A stretch of DNA of 54,085 nucleotides, taken from the NCBI RefSeq assembly GCF_000185385.1, contig NZ_GL622296.1:503671-557755 (forward strand), in the 5' to 3' direction. The notes under the pieces are model-generated. The model saw only the letters and a program-made list of their open reading frames with translations, made no database searches and was not told the origin of the DNA. This stretch comes from Lachnoanaerobaculum saburreum DSM 3986. Lineage in GTDB: Bacteria; Bacillota; Clostridia; Lachnospirales; Lachnospiraceae. Below are positions 39,041 through 47,993 of this stretch, piece after piece. A program made the translations under genes and the position numbers. Position 1 is the stretch's first letter. Each line of letters starts with the position of its first letter.

Positions 39041-39087
39041 AAGGATTGTATGCGGATGTTAAGGATAATGCATACAGTCCTTTTTTT
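39041..39087 (+). terminator. Rho-independent terminator of the ATP synthase operon
   Basis: AAGGATTGTATGC pairs with GCATACAGTCCTT (13 bp, one G-U pair) around a 16-nt loop, with a run of seven T residues at the 3' side. Confidence 0.9.
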
Positions 39088-39092
39088 ATTTC

Positions 39093-39121
39093 TTCACAGT
39101 TTTATTAAATTATGGTATTAT
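39093..39121 (+). promoter_or_regulatory. Promoter of the rml-glmM operon
   Basis: TTCACA (39093-39098) and TATTAT (39116-39121) are 17 bp apart, and TGG directly before the latter makes an extended -10 box. It lies about 70 bp before the rmlA start; a GGCTTT/AAAGCC hairpin (39150-39169) lies in the leader. Confidence 0.65.
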
Positions 39122-39191
39122 AAAAGTTATTGACAGTTACACATATAAAGGCTTTGAGGGTAGAAAGCCCCGGCGAAAGTGAGGACACAAG

Positions 39192-40085
39192 ATGAAGGGT
39201 ATTATACTGGCAGGCGGTAGCGGTACAAGATTATATCCGCTGACAAAGGTTACATCAAAACAGCTGCTTCCTATCTATGACAAACCGATGATTTATTATC
39301 CTATTTCAGTACTGATGGAGGCAGGTATCAGAGAGATACTTATTATCTCTACACCTGATGATACGGGAAGATTCAAGGAGTTGCTTGGTGACGGTTCACA
39401 ATTCGGGCTTAACTTGGAATATGCAATTCAGCCAAGTCCGGACGGACTGGCACAGGCATTTATCATAGGAGAAAAGTTTATTGGAGACGAACCGGTGGCA
39501 ATGATACTTGGTGACAATATTTTCCATGGACATGGACTTAAGAATCATTTAAAATCGGCAGCTTCAAAAACAAAGGGAGCCACGGTTTTCGGTTACTATG
39601 TAGATGATCCTGAGAGATTCGGTATAGTAGAGTTTGATAAAACCGGTAAGGCGGTTTCTATAGAAGAAAAACCGGAAAAGCCCAAGAGCAACTACTGTGT
39701 TACAGGACTTTATTTCTATGACAATGATGTAGTAAAATTTGCCAAAGAATTAAAGCCCTCTGCAAGAGGTGAGCTTGAAATTACAGATCTGAACAGAATC
39801 TACCTAAAAAAAGGTGAGCTTGATGTAAAGGTACTCGGACAGGGCTTTACATGGCTTGATACCGGAACACATGAGAGTTTGGTAGAGGCCACCAATTTTG
39901 TCTACACAATGGAGACACATCAGCACAGAAAGATAGCCTGCTTGGAGGAGATTGCATATCTGAACGGATGGATAAGTAAAGAAGAGCTTCTAAAAGCATA
40001 TGAGATATTTAAGAAAAACCAGTACGGTAAATATCTAAAGGATGTATATGACGGCAAGTATATCGACCATATACATCAAGCGTAA
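39192..40085 (+). CDS. rmlA: Glucose-1-phosphate thymidylyltransferase
   Basis: The 297-residue enzyme makes dTDP-glucose from dTTP and glucose-1-phosphate, the first step to dTDP-rhamnose. It has the nucleotide site [23 protein letters not shown] at the N-terminus, [24 protein letters not shown] and [12 protein letters not shown], all diagnostic for RmlA. The start follows GTGAGG. First gene of the operon rmlA-rmlB-rmlD-glmM. Confidence 0.96.
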   Translation: MKGIILAGGSGTRLYPLTKVTSKQLLPIYDKPMIYYPISVLMEAGIREILIISTPDDTGRFKELLGDGSQFGLNLEYAIQPSPDGLAQAFIIGEKFIGDEPVAMILGDNIFHGHGLKNHLKSAASKTKGATVFGYYVDDPERFGIVEFDKTGKAVSIEEKPEKPKSNYCVTGLYFYDNDVVKFAKELKPSARGELEITDLNRIYLKKGELDVKVLGQGFTWLDTGTHESLVEATNFVYTMETHQHRKIACLEEIAYLNGWISKEELLKAYEIFKKNQYGKYLKDVYDGKYIDHIHQA

Positions 40086-40106
40086 AATAAGATAAATGAG
40101 GTTAGT

Positions 40107-41129
40107 ATGAAAATTATTGTTACAGGCGGTGCCGGATTTATCGGCGGAAATTTTGTTCACTATATGGTAAATAAGTATCCACAGGATATGATAATAAACT
40201 TGGATCTGCTTACATATGCGGGAAACTTGGAGACATTAAAACCGGTAGAGAATGCACCGAACTATAAGTTTGTAAAGGGTGATATTGCAGACAGAGCTTT
40301 TATATTTAAGCTGTTTGAAGAAGAAAAACCGGATGTGGTTATAAACTTTGCGGCGGAAAGCCATGTTGACAGATCAATCACAGATCCTGAGAGCTTTGTA
40401 AGAACAAATGTAATGGGAACCACAACATTACTTGATGCTTGCAGAACCTATGGAATAAAGAGATATCATCAGGTATCCACAGATGAGGTATACGGAGATC
40501 TTCCTCTTGACAGACCTGATTTATTCTTTACCGAGGAAACACCTCTGCATACCTCAAGCCCATATTCATCATCAAAGGCAGGTGCGGATCTTTTTGTACT
40601 TGCATACCACAGAACCTATGGACTTCCTGTGACCGTGTCAAGATGTTCCAACAACTACGGACCGTATCATTTCCCTGAGAAGCTTATTCCGCTTATTATA
40701 AGCAGAGCATTAAATAATGAGGAACTTCCGGTATACGGCAAGGGGGAGAATGTAAGAGACTGGCTCTATGTTACAGACCACTGTAAGGCTATCGATCTTA
40801 TAGTAAGAAAGGGTAAAGTCGGTGAAATCTACAATATCGGCGGACACAATGAAAGAACCAATCTTGAAGTGGTAAAGACAATACTTAAGGCACTTAATAA
40901 ACCGGAGAGCCTTATAAAATTTGTAACGGACAGACCGGGACATGACAGAAGATATGCTATAGATCCGACCAAGATAGAGACAGAACTTGGATGGAAGCCT
41001 GAATACACCTTTGATACGGGAATTGTAAAGACAATTGACTGGTATCTGAACAATAAAGAGTGGTGGGAACATATCATAAGCGGTGAATACACAAAGTATT
41101 TTGAAAATATGTATGGAGAAAGACTTTAA
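40107..41129 (+). CDS. rmlB: dTDP-glucose 4,6-dehydratase
   Basis: The 340-residue short-chain dehydrogenase-type enzyme has the NAD site TGGAGFIGGNF, FAAESHVDRSI, the catalytic VSTDEVYGDL with Asp-Glu, and YSSSKAGAD with the YxxxK pair. It makes dTDP-4-keto-6-deoxyglucose. Its stop overlaps the rmlD start by one base (TAATG). Confidence 0.96.
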   Translation: MKIIVTGGAGFIGGNFVHYMVNKYPQDMIINLDLLTYAGNLETLKPVENAPNYKFVKGDIADRAFIFKLFEEEKPDVVINFAAESHVDRSITDPESFVRTNVMGTTTLLDACRTYGIKRYHQVSTDEVYGDLPLDRPDLFFTEETPLHTSSPYSSSKAGADLFVLAYHRTYGLPVTVSRCSNNYGPYHFPEKLIPLIISRALNNEELPVYGKGENVRDWLYVTDHCKAIDLIVRKGKVGEIYNIGGHNERTNLEVVKTILKALNKPESLIKFVTDRPGHDRRYAIDPTKIETELGWKPEYTFDTGIVKTIDWYLNNKEWWEHIISGEYTKYFENMYGERL

Positions 41130-41989
41130 TGAGAGTATTGGTAACAGGTGCAAAGGGGCAGCTTGGCAGCGACCTGCTTTGTGAACTTTCAAAAAGAAAT
41201 ATAGAATCTGTAGGTATAGATATAGAGGATCTTGATATTACAGATGCCGCCGCCACAAAGAAACTAATTGAGGACATTAACAATAAAACTAAATTAGATG
41301 CTATAATTCACTGTGCGGCATATACGGCAGTGGATGCGGCAGAGGACAATGAAGCCCTTGTCACAAAGATAAATGCGGAAGGTACAAAAAATATAGCCGA
41401 GGTTGCAAAAACACTTGATATCGCTATGATGTATATTTCTACAGATTATGTATTTGACGGAGAGGGGAAGCGTCCTTGGGAGCCTGATGATAAGAGAGCG
41501 CCGCTAAATGTCTACGGTATGGCAAAGTATAAGGGCGAGCTGTATGTTGAGGAGTTGGTTAAGAAGTACTTTATAGTAAGAATTTCATGGGTATTCGGAC
41601 TTCATGGAAATAACTTTATAAAAACAATGCTAAGGCTTGGAAAAGAAAGAGGAGCTGTAAGTGTGGTCAATGATCAGATCGGTTCTCCTACATATACACC
41701 TGACCTTTCAAGACTTTTGGCAGATATGATTGTAACTGACAAATACGGCAGATATCATGCAACCAATGAGGGACTTTGCTCATGGTATGATTTTGCGGTT
41801 GAGATATTTAAGCAGGCAAAGCTTGATGTAGCGGTGACACCGGTATCTTCAGATGCATTCCCGGTAAAGGCAAAGAGGCCGCATAACTCAAGGATGGACA
41901 AGTCCAAACTCACAGAAAACGGCTTTAAACTTTTGCCGACTTGGCAGGACGCACTTGGAAGATATTTGCTTGAACTGGGGGAAAAATAA
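41129..41989 (+). CDS. rmlD: dTDP-4-dehydrorhamnose reductase
   Basis: The 286-residue enzyme has the NADPH site VTGAKGQLGSDL, AAYTAVDAAE, the STDYVFDG block and YGMAKYKGE with the YxxxK pair. It performs the last step to dTDP-L-rhamnose. The 3,5-epimerase gene rmlC, usually between A and B or D, is missing from this cluster, so the substrate must come from an epimerase encoded elsewhere. Confidence 0.95.
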   Translation: MRVLVTGAKGQLGSDLLCELSKRNIESVGIDIEDLDITDAAATKKLIEDINNKTKLDAIIHCAAYTAVDAAEDNEALVTKINAEGTKNIAEVAKTLDIAMMYISTDYVFDGEGKRPWEPDDKRAPLNVYGMAKYKGELYVEELVKKYFIVRISWVFGLHGNNFIKTMLRLGKERGAVSVVNDQIGSPTYTPDLSRLLADMIVTDKYGRYHATNEGLCSWYDFAVEIFKQAKLDVAVTPVSSDAFPVKAKRPHNSRMDKSKLTENGFKLLPTWQDALGRYLLELGEK

Positions 41990-43335
41990 TGGGAAAATAT
42001 TTCGGAACAGACGGTTTTAGAGGAGAGGCAAATATAGACCTCACTGTTGAACACGCATATAAGGTCGGCAGATTTTTGGGAAGCTATTATTCTAAAGACG
42101 GCAAAAAATGTAGAGTTGTTATAGGTAAGGACACCAGAAGATCAAGCTATATGTTTGAATATTCCTTGGTTGCAGGGCTTACAGCTTCAGGAGCGGATGT
42201 ATATTTGCTTCATGTCACTACAACTCCAAGTGTATCCTATGTGGTAAGAAGTGATGATTTTGACTGCGGTATAATGATTTCAGCCAGCCATAATCCGTAC
42301 TATGACAACGGTATCAAGGTAATAAACGGCAACGGTGAAAAGCTTGAGGAAGAGGTAATAGAAAAGATTGAAGGCTATATTGACGGACCTGATGATGCAA
42401 TTGCCTTTGCCACTAAGGAAAATATAGGAAGGACTGTAGACTATGCGGCAGGCAGAAACAGATATATAGGCTATCTTATCTCAATAGCCACAAGATCCTT
42501 TAAAGGAAAGAAGGTGGCACTTGACCTTGCAAACGGTTCCGCTTCAAGTATTGCAAAAAATGTATTTGATGCTTTGGGTGCGGATACATTTGTTATACAC
42601 AACAATCCGGACGGACTTAATATAAATACAGACTGCGGTTCCACACATATAGAGAGTTTGCAAAAATGTGTGCTTGAAAACGGTTGTGATATAGGCTTTG
42701 CCTATGACGGAGATGCCGACAGATGCCTATGTGTGGATGAAAACGGCAATGTAGTTGACGGTGACCTGATTCTTTATATTTGCGGCAAGTATATGAAGGA
42801 GAGAGGCGAACTTTTCAACAATACCGTAGTTACAACCGTTATGTCAAACTTCGGTCTTTATAAGGCATTTGAAAGAGAAGGAATAAACTACGAAAAGACG
42901 GCGGTAGGCGACAAGTATGTATATGAAAATATGCAAAATAACGGGCATTGCCTTGGCGGTGAGCAGTCGGGTCATATCATATTTGCAAAGCATGCCACTA
43001 CAGGTGACGGTATACTTACTTCACTTAAGGTAATGGAGGTGGTTTTGGAGACAAAGCAACCACTTTCAAAACTTGCAAGTGAGGTGGAGATTTTTCCGCA
43101 GGTGCTGAAAAATGTCAGAGTAACGGATAAAAAAATTGCAGGTGAAAATAAGGCGGTTTTGGAAGCTGTAGATAAGGTTTCAAAGGCACTTGGAGGTGAC
43201 GGCAGGATACTTCTTCGTCCAAGCGGTACGGAGCCTCTTATCAGAGTGATGGTGGAAGCAAAGAGTATGGATGACTGTGAAAAGTATACTGATGAGGTCA
43301 TCAAAGTGATGGAAAAAGAGGGACTTTTAATATAG
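41989..43335 (+). CDS. glmM: Phosphoglucosamine mutase
   Basis: The 448-residue enzyme interconverts glucosamine-6- and glucosamine-1-phosphate for UDP-GlcNAc synthesis. Visible are KYFGTDGFRGEAN, the phosphoserine loop ISASHNPYYDNG, the metal site YDGDADRCL and the GlmM-type substrate loop GGEQSGHIIF, then RPSGTEPLIRV. A phosphoglucomutase/phosphomannomutase role is a less likely alternative. It overlaps the rmlD stop by one base and probably supplies precursors with the rml genes. Confidence 0.9.
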   Translation: MGKYFGTDGFRGEANIDLTVEHAYKVGRFLGSYYSKDGKKCRVVIGKDTRRSSYMFEYSLVAGLTASGADVYLLHVTTTPSVSYVVRSDDFDCGIMISASHNPYYDNGIKVINGNGEKLEEEVIEKIEGYIDGPDDAIAFATKENIGRTVDYAAGRNRYIGYLISIATRSFKGKKVALDLANGSASSIAKNVFDALGADTFVIHNNPDGLNINTDCGSTHIESLQKCVLENGCDIGFAYDGDADRCLCVDENGNVVDGDLILYICGKYMKERGELFNNTVVTTVMSNFGLYKAFEREGINYEKTAVGDKYVYENMQNNGHCLGGEQSGHIIFAKHATTGDGILTSLKVMEVVLETKQPLSKLASEVEIFPQVLKNVRVTDKKIAGENKAVLEAVDKVSKALGGDGRILLRPSGTEPLIRVMVEAKSMDDCEKYTDEVIKVMEKEGLLI

Positions 43336-43395
43336 GGGACAAACACAGGGAATGAGACAAAGCTTAAACTTAGAATAGAAAAAAGGAGAGATTGA

Positions 43396-45060
43396 ATGTA
43401 TCATATTGAAAGATATAAGAGAAATCCCATAGTGGATTTTAAAGAGAGAACATGGCCGGATAAGCAAATAGAGAAGGCACCGATATGGTGTTCATCAGAC
43501 TTAAGAGACGGCAATCAGGCATTGGTAGAGCCGATGGTGGTGGAAGAAAAGATAGAGATGTTTAATCTGCTTGTAAAGTTGGGCTTTAAGGAAATAGAGA
43601 TCGGTTTCCCTGCCGCATCTCAGATAGAATTTGATTTTTTACGTCAGTTGGTAGACAGAAAGCTTATTCCTGATGATGTAGTGGTACAGATACTTTGTCA
43701 ATGCAGAGAGCATCTTATAAAGAGGAGCTTTGAAGCTATAAGAGGAATTAAAAAATGCATAATGCATATCTATAATTCCACAGATACATTACAAAGAGAT
43801 GTGGTATACGGCCTTGACAGAGAAGGAATAAAAAATATTGCACTTGAAGGTGTGGCTCTTGTAAAGAAATATATGAAAGACCATGACGGTGAGATTATAT
43901 TGGAGTATTCACCTGAGAGCTTTATGGGAACGGAACTTGATTTTGCACTTGATGTATGTGATGCAGTTGTAGAGGCTTGGGGTGCTAACAAAGAAAATAA
44001 AATAATAATCAATCTGCCCAATACCGTGGAGATGACAACACCGAATGTATTTGCAGACAGAATAGAGTGGATTAGTACACATCTAAAAAACAGAGAGGCA
44101 ATTATACTTTCCACACATCCGCACAATGACAGAGGTACCGGTACAGCCGTTGCGGAGCTTGCACTTTTGGCAGGGGCGCAGAGAATGGAGGGTACACTGT
44201 TTGGAAACGGTGAGAGAACAGGAAATGTGGATATACTTAATATTGCCTACAATATGTACTCACAGGGTATTGAGCCGAACCTTAATATCAGCAATATCAA
44301 AGAAATTATAGATGTATATGAGAGAACTACAAAGATGTGCATTGACCCAAGACACCCTTATGCAGGCAAGCTTGTATTTACCGCATTTTCAGGTTCACAT
44401 CAGGATGCTATCAACAAGGGCGTTCAGGCAATGAAACAGAGAAACAATCCGTACTGGGAAGTTCCGTATCTGCCTATTGACCCTGCTGATATCGGTCGTG
44501 AGTATGAGCCTGTAGTCAGAATCAATTCTCAGTCAGGCAAAGGCGGTGTTGCATTTGTTATGGACACCTTCTACGGATTCAAGTTGCCAAAAGGTATGCA
44601 CAAGGAGTTTGCGGATATTATCCAAAGAATTTCAGAAATGCAGGGTGAGGTTTCGCCTGAGGAAATCTATAAAGAGTTTGAGAAGAACTACATTGAGAAG
44701 AAAGAGCCTCTGCATTTTGTAAAATGTGTCATAACGGATGCCGATGAAGACGGTGATTTCTCTACATTTGTTAAGGTTACATATAGACAAAACGGAGAAG
44801 AGAAGGTATTTGAAAGCAGCGGAAACGGTCCTATAGATGCTGTCAAGAGAGGACTTGAGAAAGTTGTCGGCAAGGAGATGAAGGTTCTTGATTATAATGA
44901 GCATGCACTTACTTCTGGTTCAAATGCAAAGGCCGCTTCATATATCCACATGCTTGATGTTGAAACCGGTAATACCACCTACGGCGTGGGTATTTCAGGA
45001 AATATCACAAGATCATCTATCAGAGGTCTGTTCTCTGCGGTAAACAGATTGTTCTACTAA
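43396..45060 (+). CDS. leuA: 2-isopropylmalate synthase (LeuA, long type)
   Basis: The 554-residue enzyme condenses acetyl-CoA with 2-ketoisovalerate, the first step of leucine synthesis. It has the N-terminal block APIWCSSDLRDGNQAL with the metal-binding aspartate, the HxH metal site STHPHNDRGTG near residue 240, and LFGNGERTGNVDI. The regulatory C-terminal domain (from about 430) is present. The start follows AAAGGAG. Leader peptide or T-box elements were not found in the 60-bp gap upstream. The link to the flanking cell-wall genes is unclear. Confidence 0.94.
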   Translation: MYHIERYKRNPIVDFKERTWPDKQIEKAPIWCSSDLRDGNQALVEPMVVEEKIEMFNLLVKLGFKEIEIGFPAASQIEFDFLRQLVDRKLIPDDVVVQILCQCREHLIKRSFEAIRGIKKCIMHIYNSTDTLQRDVVYGLDREGIKNIALEGVALVKKYMKDHDGEIILEYSPESFMGTELDFALDVCDAVVEAWGANKENKIIINLPNTVEMTTPNVFADRIEWISTHLKNREAIILSTHPHNDRGTGTAVAELALLAGAQRMEGTLFGNGERTGNVDILNIAYNMYSQGIEPNLNISNIKEIIDVYERTTKMCIDPRHPYAGKLVFTAFSGSHQDAINKGVQAMKQRNNPYWEVPYLPIDPADIGREYEPVVRINSQSGKGGVAFVMDTFYGFKLPKGMHKEFADIIQRISEMQGEVSPEEIYKEFEKNYIEKKEPLHFVKCVITDADEDGDFSTFVKVTYRQNGEEKVFESSGNGPIDAVKRGLEKVVGKEMKVLDYNEHALTSGSNAKAASYIHMLDVETGNTTYGVGISGNITRSSIRGLFSAVNRLFY

Positions 45061-45070
45061 AAATATATTT

Positions 45071-45096
45071 CAGATAGCATGCAAGCGTGCTGTCTG
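45071..45096 (+). terminator. Hairpin after leuA
   Basis: CAGATAGCA pairs with TGCTGTCTG (9 bp, one G-U) and the stem can extend inward through GC/GC. The T-run after it is weak (AGTTTATAT), so termination may be partial. Confidence 0.6.
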
Positions 45097-45136
45097 AGTT
45101 TATATATTCATTATAGTGAAATAAATTGAGGTAAAT

Positions 45137-46129
45137 ATGAATATAGTTTATATAGCAAATGAAAAGTTTGCCCTGCATCTTGGCGTAAGCCTATATTCGT
45201 TATATGAGAGAAACAGACATGAGAAAGATATTAGAGTCTTCATCATTTCCACAGGAATTGGTGAGGACTCTTTGGGCAAATTGAAAAGTATTGCAAAGAA
45301 GTTTGACAGAGTACTAAGTGTAATTGAACTTGATAATGCATCAAAGTACTTTGATGTCGGATTACAGGATGCTTCTTTTGATATAAGCAAGATGGGCAGA
45401 CTGCTTGTAGGTGAGCTTTTGCCGGATGATGTTAAAAGAGTGCTGTATCTTGACTGTGATATGGTGATATTACATTCTATAAGAGAACTTTATTATACAA
45501 AGCTTGGTAAGAATGTAGCAGCCGCCATAGAAGAGCCTACAGTACTTGAAAGAGTAAGATATGAAATAAGACTTGACTGTGAGGCTTCATATATAAATGC
45601 AGGACTTTTACTGATAGACCTTAAAAAATGGAGAGAAGAAAATCTTGGAGAAAAGATAATCAGTTACAGCAAAAGCATTTGGGATAAGAGTCTTTTCGGT
45701 GAGCAGGATGCTATAAACGGTGTACTCAGGTGGAGAATAAAAAAGTTGCCGCCTAAGTTTAACTTCTTTTCAAACTATAAATATTTTTCATATAGGGCAT
45801 TTGTTAAAGTGTACGGTGCCGTACTTTCATATAATAAAAAGGACTTAAAAGAGGCAAAGAAAAGACCTGTAGTGCTGCATTTTGCAGGTGATGAGAGGCC
45901 ATGGTGTATCGGCAGTTTTAATCCATATAGGAGGGCATATTTTTATTTTAAGGAAAAGACACCGTTTAGAGATGTTCCGCTTGAAAAGGGTAAGAGGCTG
46001 TATATGCTTATATATCATATGATGGATTTGATAACAGTGATTTGTCCAAGGATTAGAAAGCTGATATCCGAGTATTATATAAACAAAGCTTATAAGAGAC
46101 TGTTGGAGAGGAATAAGGAGAGAAAATGA
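45137..46129 (+). CDS. GT8-family glycosyltransferase
   Basis: The 330-residue protein has the GT8 opening MNIVYIANEKFALHLGVSLYSLYERN and the metal-binding DxD in VLYLDCDMVI near residue 103. ASYINAGLLLIDLKKWRE and VVLHFAGDERPW are further GT8 landmarks. It probably adds a hexose from a UDP-sugar to a lipid-linked glycan at the cytoplasmic face. It opens the polysaccharide cluster and overlaps the next gene as ATGA. Confidence 0.9.
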   Translation: MNIVYIANEKFALHLGVSLYSLYERNRHEKDIRVFIISTGIGEDSLGKLKSIAKKFDRVLSVIELDNASKYFDVGLQDASFDISKMGRLLVGELLPDDVKRVLYLDCDMVILHSIRELYYTKLGKNVAAAIEEPTVLERVRYEIRLDCEASYINAGLLLIDLKKWREENLGEKIISYSKSIWDKSLFGEQDAINGVLRWRIKKLPPKFNFFSNYKYFSYRAFVKVYGAVLSYNKKDLKEAKKRPVVLHFAGDERPWCIGSFNPYRRAYFYFKEKTPFRDVPLEKGKRLYMLIYHMMDLITVICPRIRKLISEYYINKAYKRLLERNKERK

Positions 46130-47004
46130 AATTAGCCTTAGTAGTGTTAAATTATAATGATGCCGATAATACATTAAAACTCTTAGGCAATGTGGCGGAT
46201 TATACTGTCTTTGATAAGGTAATAGTGGTAGACAATGCTTCAAATGATGATTCAAAAGTCAGGCTGAAAAGTTTTTGCGAGTGTAATGAAAAGATTTATT
46301 TTGTAGTTAATCATGAGAATAAGGGTTATGGTGCAGGCAATAATGTAGGTATAAAGGTTGCAAAAAATCTTGGAATGAATCTTGCGCTTATAGCAAATCC
46401 GGATACAGACTTTGAGGAGAATGTAATAAGAGTCTTAAAGTCCGCTATGGTTAAGAATAAAAATATCGGCATACTTGCTCCGCTTGTAGAGACTCAAGAT
46501 GCTTACGGCAGCAGGGAAAATGTATTAAAGGGTGCCACATGTTGGCCGGTGAGAGATTTTTATCATTCACTGGCGGAGAACGGTCCTATAAGCAGAAGGA
46601 TATTTTCAAAAGCCCTGCACTATGATGAAAACTTCTACAATGCAAAGATAAGAAAAGTAGGTGCCGTACTTGGTGCATTACTTATGGTCAGAGTGGATGC
46701 TTTTATAAAAGTGGGCGGTTATGATGAAAAGATGTTTTTATACGGAGAAGAAGATTTAATTTCAAAAAAAATGGCGGATATCGGGCTGAAAACGGCCGTC
46801 ATCACAGGTTATAAATACAAACATATACATTCCGCAAGTATCAAAAAGAGTTTAAAGAGCCTGTACTCACGCCAGAAGATAAGAGAAGAATCTACAATGT
46901 ATTTTTATAAAAAGTATTTGAAGATAAATCCTCTTCAGCAGATTTTTGCAAAGATATTTTTTGCAGCGGTCAGACTTGAAGTACTTATTTTCGGATTACT
47001 GTAG
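46126..47004 (+). CDS. GT2-family glycosyltransferase (WbbL/rhamnosyltransferase-like)
   Basis: The 292-residue protein has a GT-A fold: LALVVLNYNDADNT, VIVVDNASNDDS, NKGYGAGNNVGI, the DxD-type ANPDTDF, and GALLMVRVDAFIKVGGYDEKMFLYGEEDLISKKM, where the GEED motif is the likely catalytic base. This set is common in rhamnosyl- and galactofuranosyltransferases. The rml genes nearby favour rhamnose, as inference. Confidence 0.87.
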   Translation: MKLALVVLNYNDADNTLKLLGNVADYTVFDKVIVVDNASNDDSKVRLKSFCECNEKIYFVVNHENKGYGAGNNVGIKVAKNLGMNLALIANPDTDFEENVIRVLKSAMVKNKNIGILAPLVETQDAYGSRENVLKGATCWPVRDFYHSLAENGPISRRIFSKALHYDENFYNAKIRKVGAVLGALLMVRVDAFIKVGGYDEKMFLYGEEDLISKKMADIGLKTAVITGYKYKHIHSASIKKSLKSLYSRQKIREESTMYFYKKYLKINPLQQIFAKIFFAAVRLEVLIFGLL

Positions 47005-47012
47005 GAAAGCAT

Positions 47013-47993
47013 ATGACAGAAATTTTACTGGCTACCTTTAACGGTGAGAGGTTTTTGCCTGAGCAGATAGAAAGTATAATAAACCAAAGCTATACGGACT
47101 ATAAAATACTTGCAAGTGACGATAATTCAAGCGACTGTACATTTGAAATATTAAGAAGCTATGAAAGTGTGTTAAAAGAAAAAATAAAGGTCATTCAAAG
47201 TGATACTCACAGTGCAAAAGAAAACTTCTATAATCTGCTTGACAGGGCTGATGCCGAGTATATTGCACTCTGTGATCAGGATGATTTTTGGGAAACTGAT
47301 AAGCTTAAAAAAAGTGTAAAAGCCATAAAAATACTTGAAAAAAATTATGGGAAAGATACACCGATCTTGGTGCACTCCGATTTACAGATAGCGGATGAGA
47401 ACCTGAACACAGGGGGCAGGAGAATGTCCGATATCACAGGTATAAGACGGATATTAAAGCATGCCGTCAAAGAGTCGGAAAATCTCTATACAATAAACAC
47501 TAAACAAAGCTTTTCAAGATATTTGGTGGAAAATAATATCACGGGGAATACGGTGATTATAAATAAAGCATTGCTTAATATATACAAAAGGCCTAAGGTT
47601 TCCTTTATGCATGATTGGTGGCTTGGAATACTTGCTTTTACATTCGGCAAGGTGGGTTTTCTGGATGAATGTCTTATAAAGTATCGCCAGCATGAAAATA
47701 ATGAACTTGGGGCAAAAAATCCGCTTGAACCCGGCAATATAAAAAATAGAAACAAAGAGAAAATCAGAGAAAACTACGATTACATGTTTTCACAGGTAGA
47801 GGAGTTTTTAAGATTGTATAAAAATGAACTTGGCAACAGCAAATTAAGTGATACCATATTTGCATATACTACCTTAAAGGCATTTGCAGATATGAAATCT
47901 AAAAACAGAATATCAAAGATAAGAGATATCTTGAAATATTCATTTTTTAAAAGTTCAAAAATACTTACAATAGGAGAGATGTTGAATATCTGA
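47013..47993 (+). CDS. GT2-family glycosyltransferase (RgpB-like rhamnosyltransferase)
   Basis: The 326-residue protein opens with TEILLATFNGERFLPEQIESIINQSY, close to the N-terminus of streptococcal rhamnan rhamnosyltransferases such as RgpB, followed by ASDDNSSDCT, ALCDQDDFWETDKL with the DQDD motif, and SFMHDWWLGILAFTFG. It should add a sugar, probably L-rhamnose, to the growing glycan. The stop overlaps the flippase start by one base. Confidence 0.87.
   Translation: MTEILLATFNGERFLPEQIESIINQSYTDYKILASDDNSSDCTFEILRSYESVLKEKIKVIQSDTHSAKENFYNLLDRADAEYIALCDQDDFWETDKLKKSVKAIKILEKNYGKDTPILVHSDLQIADENLNTGGRRMSDITGIRRILKHAVKESENLYTINTKQSFSRYLVENNITGNTVIINKALLNIYKRPKVSFMHDWWLGILAFTFGKVGFLDECLIKYRQHENNELGAKNPLEPGNIKNRNKEKIRENYDYMFSQVEEFLRLYKNELGNSKLSDTIFAYTTLKAFADMKSKNRISKIRDILKYSFFKSSKILTIGEMLNI

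Noticed and set aside
39136-39191. A riboswitch such as c-di-GMP or preQ1 in the rmlA leader
   Set aside because: Only a 6-bp hairpin (GGCTTT/AAAGCC) is visible; the conserved cores of these classes are not found in about 55 bp.
43336-43395. Leader peptide or T-box attenuator before leuA
   Set aside because: The gap is only 60 bp, with no leucine-codon run, no T-box sequence and no terminator hairpin.
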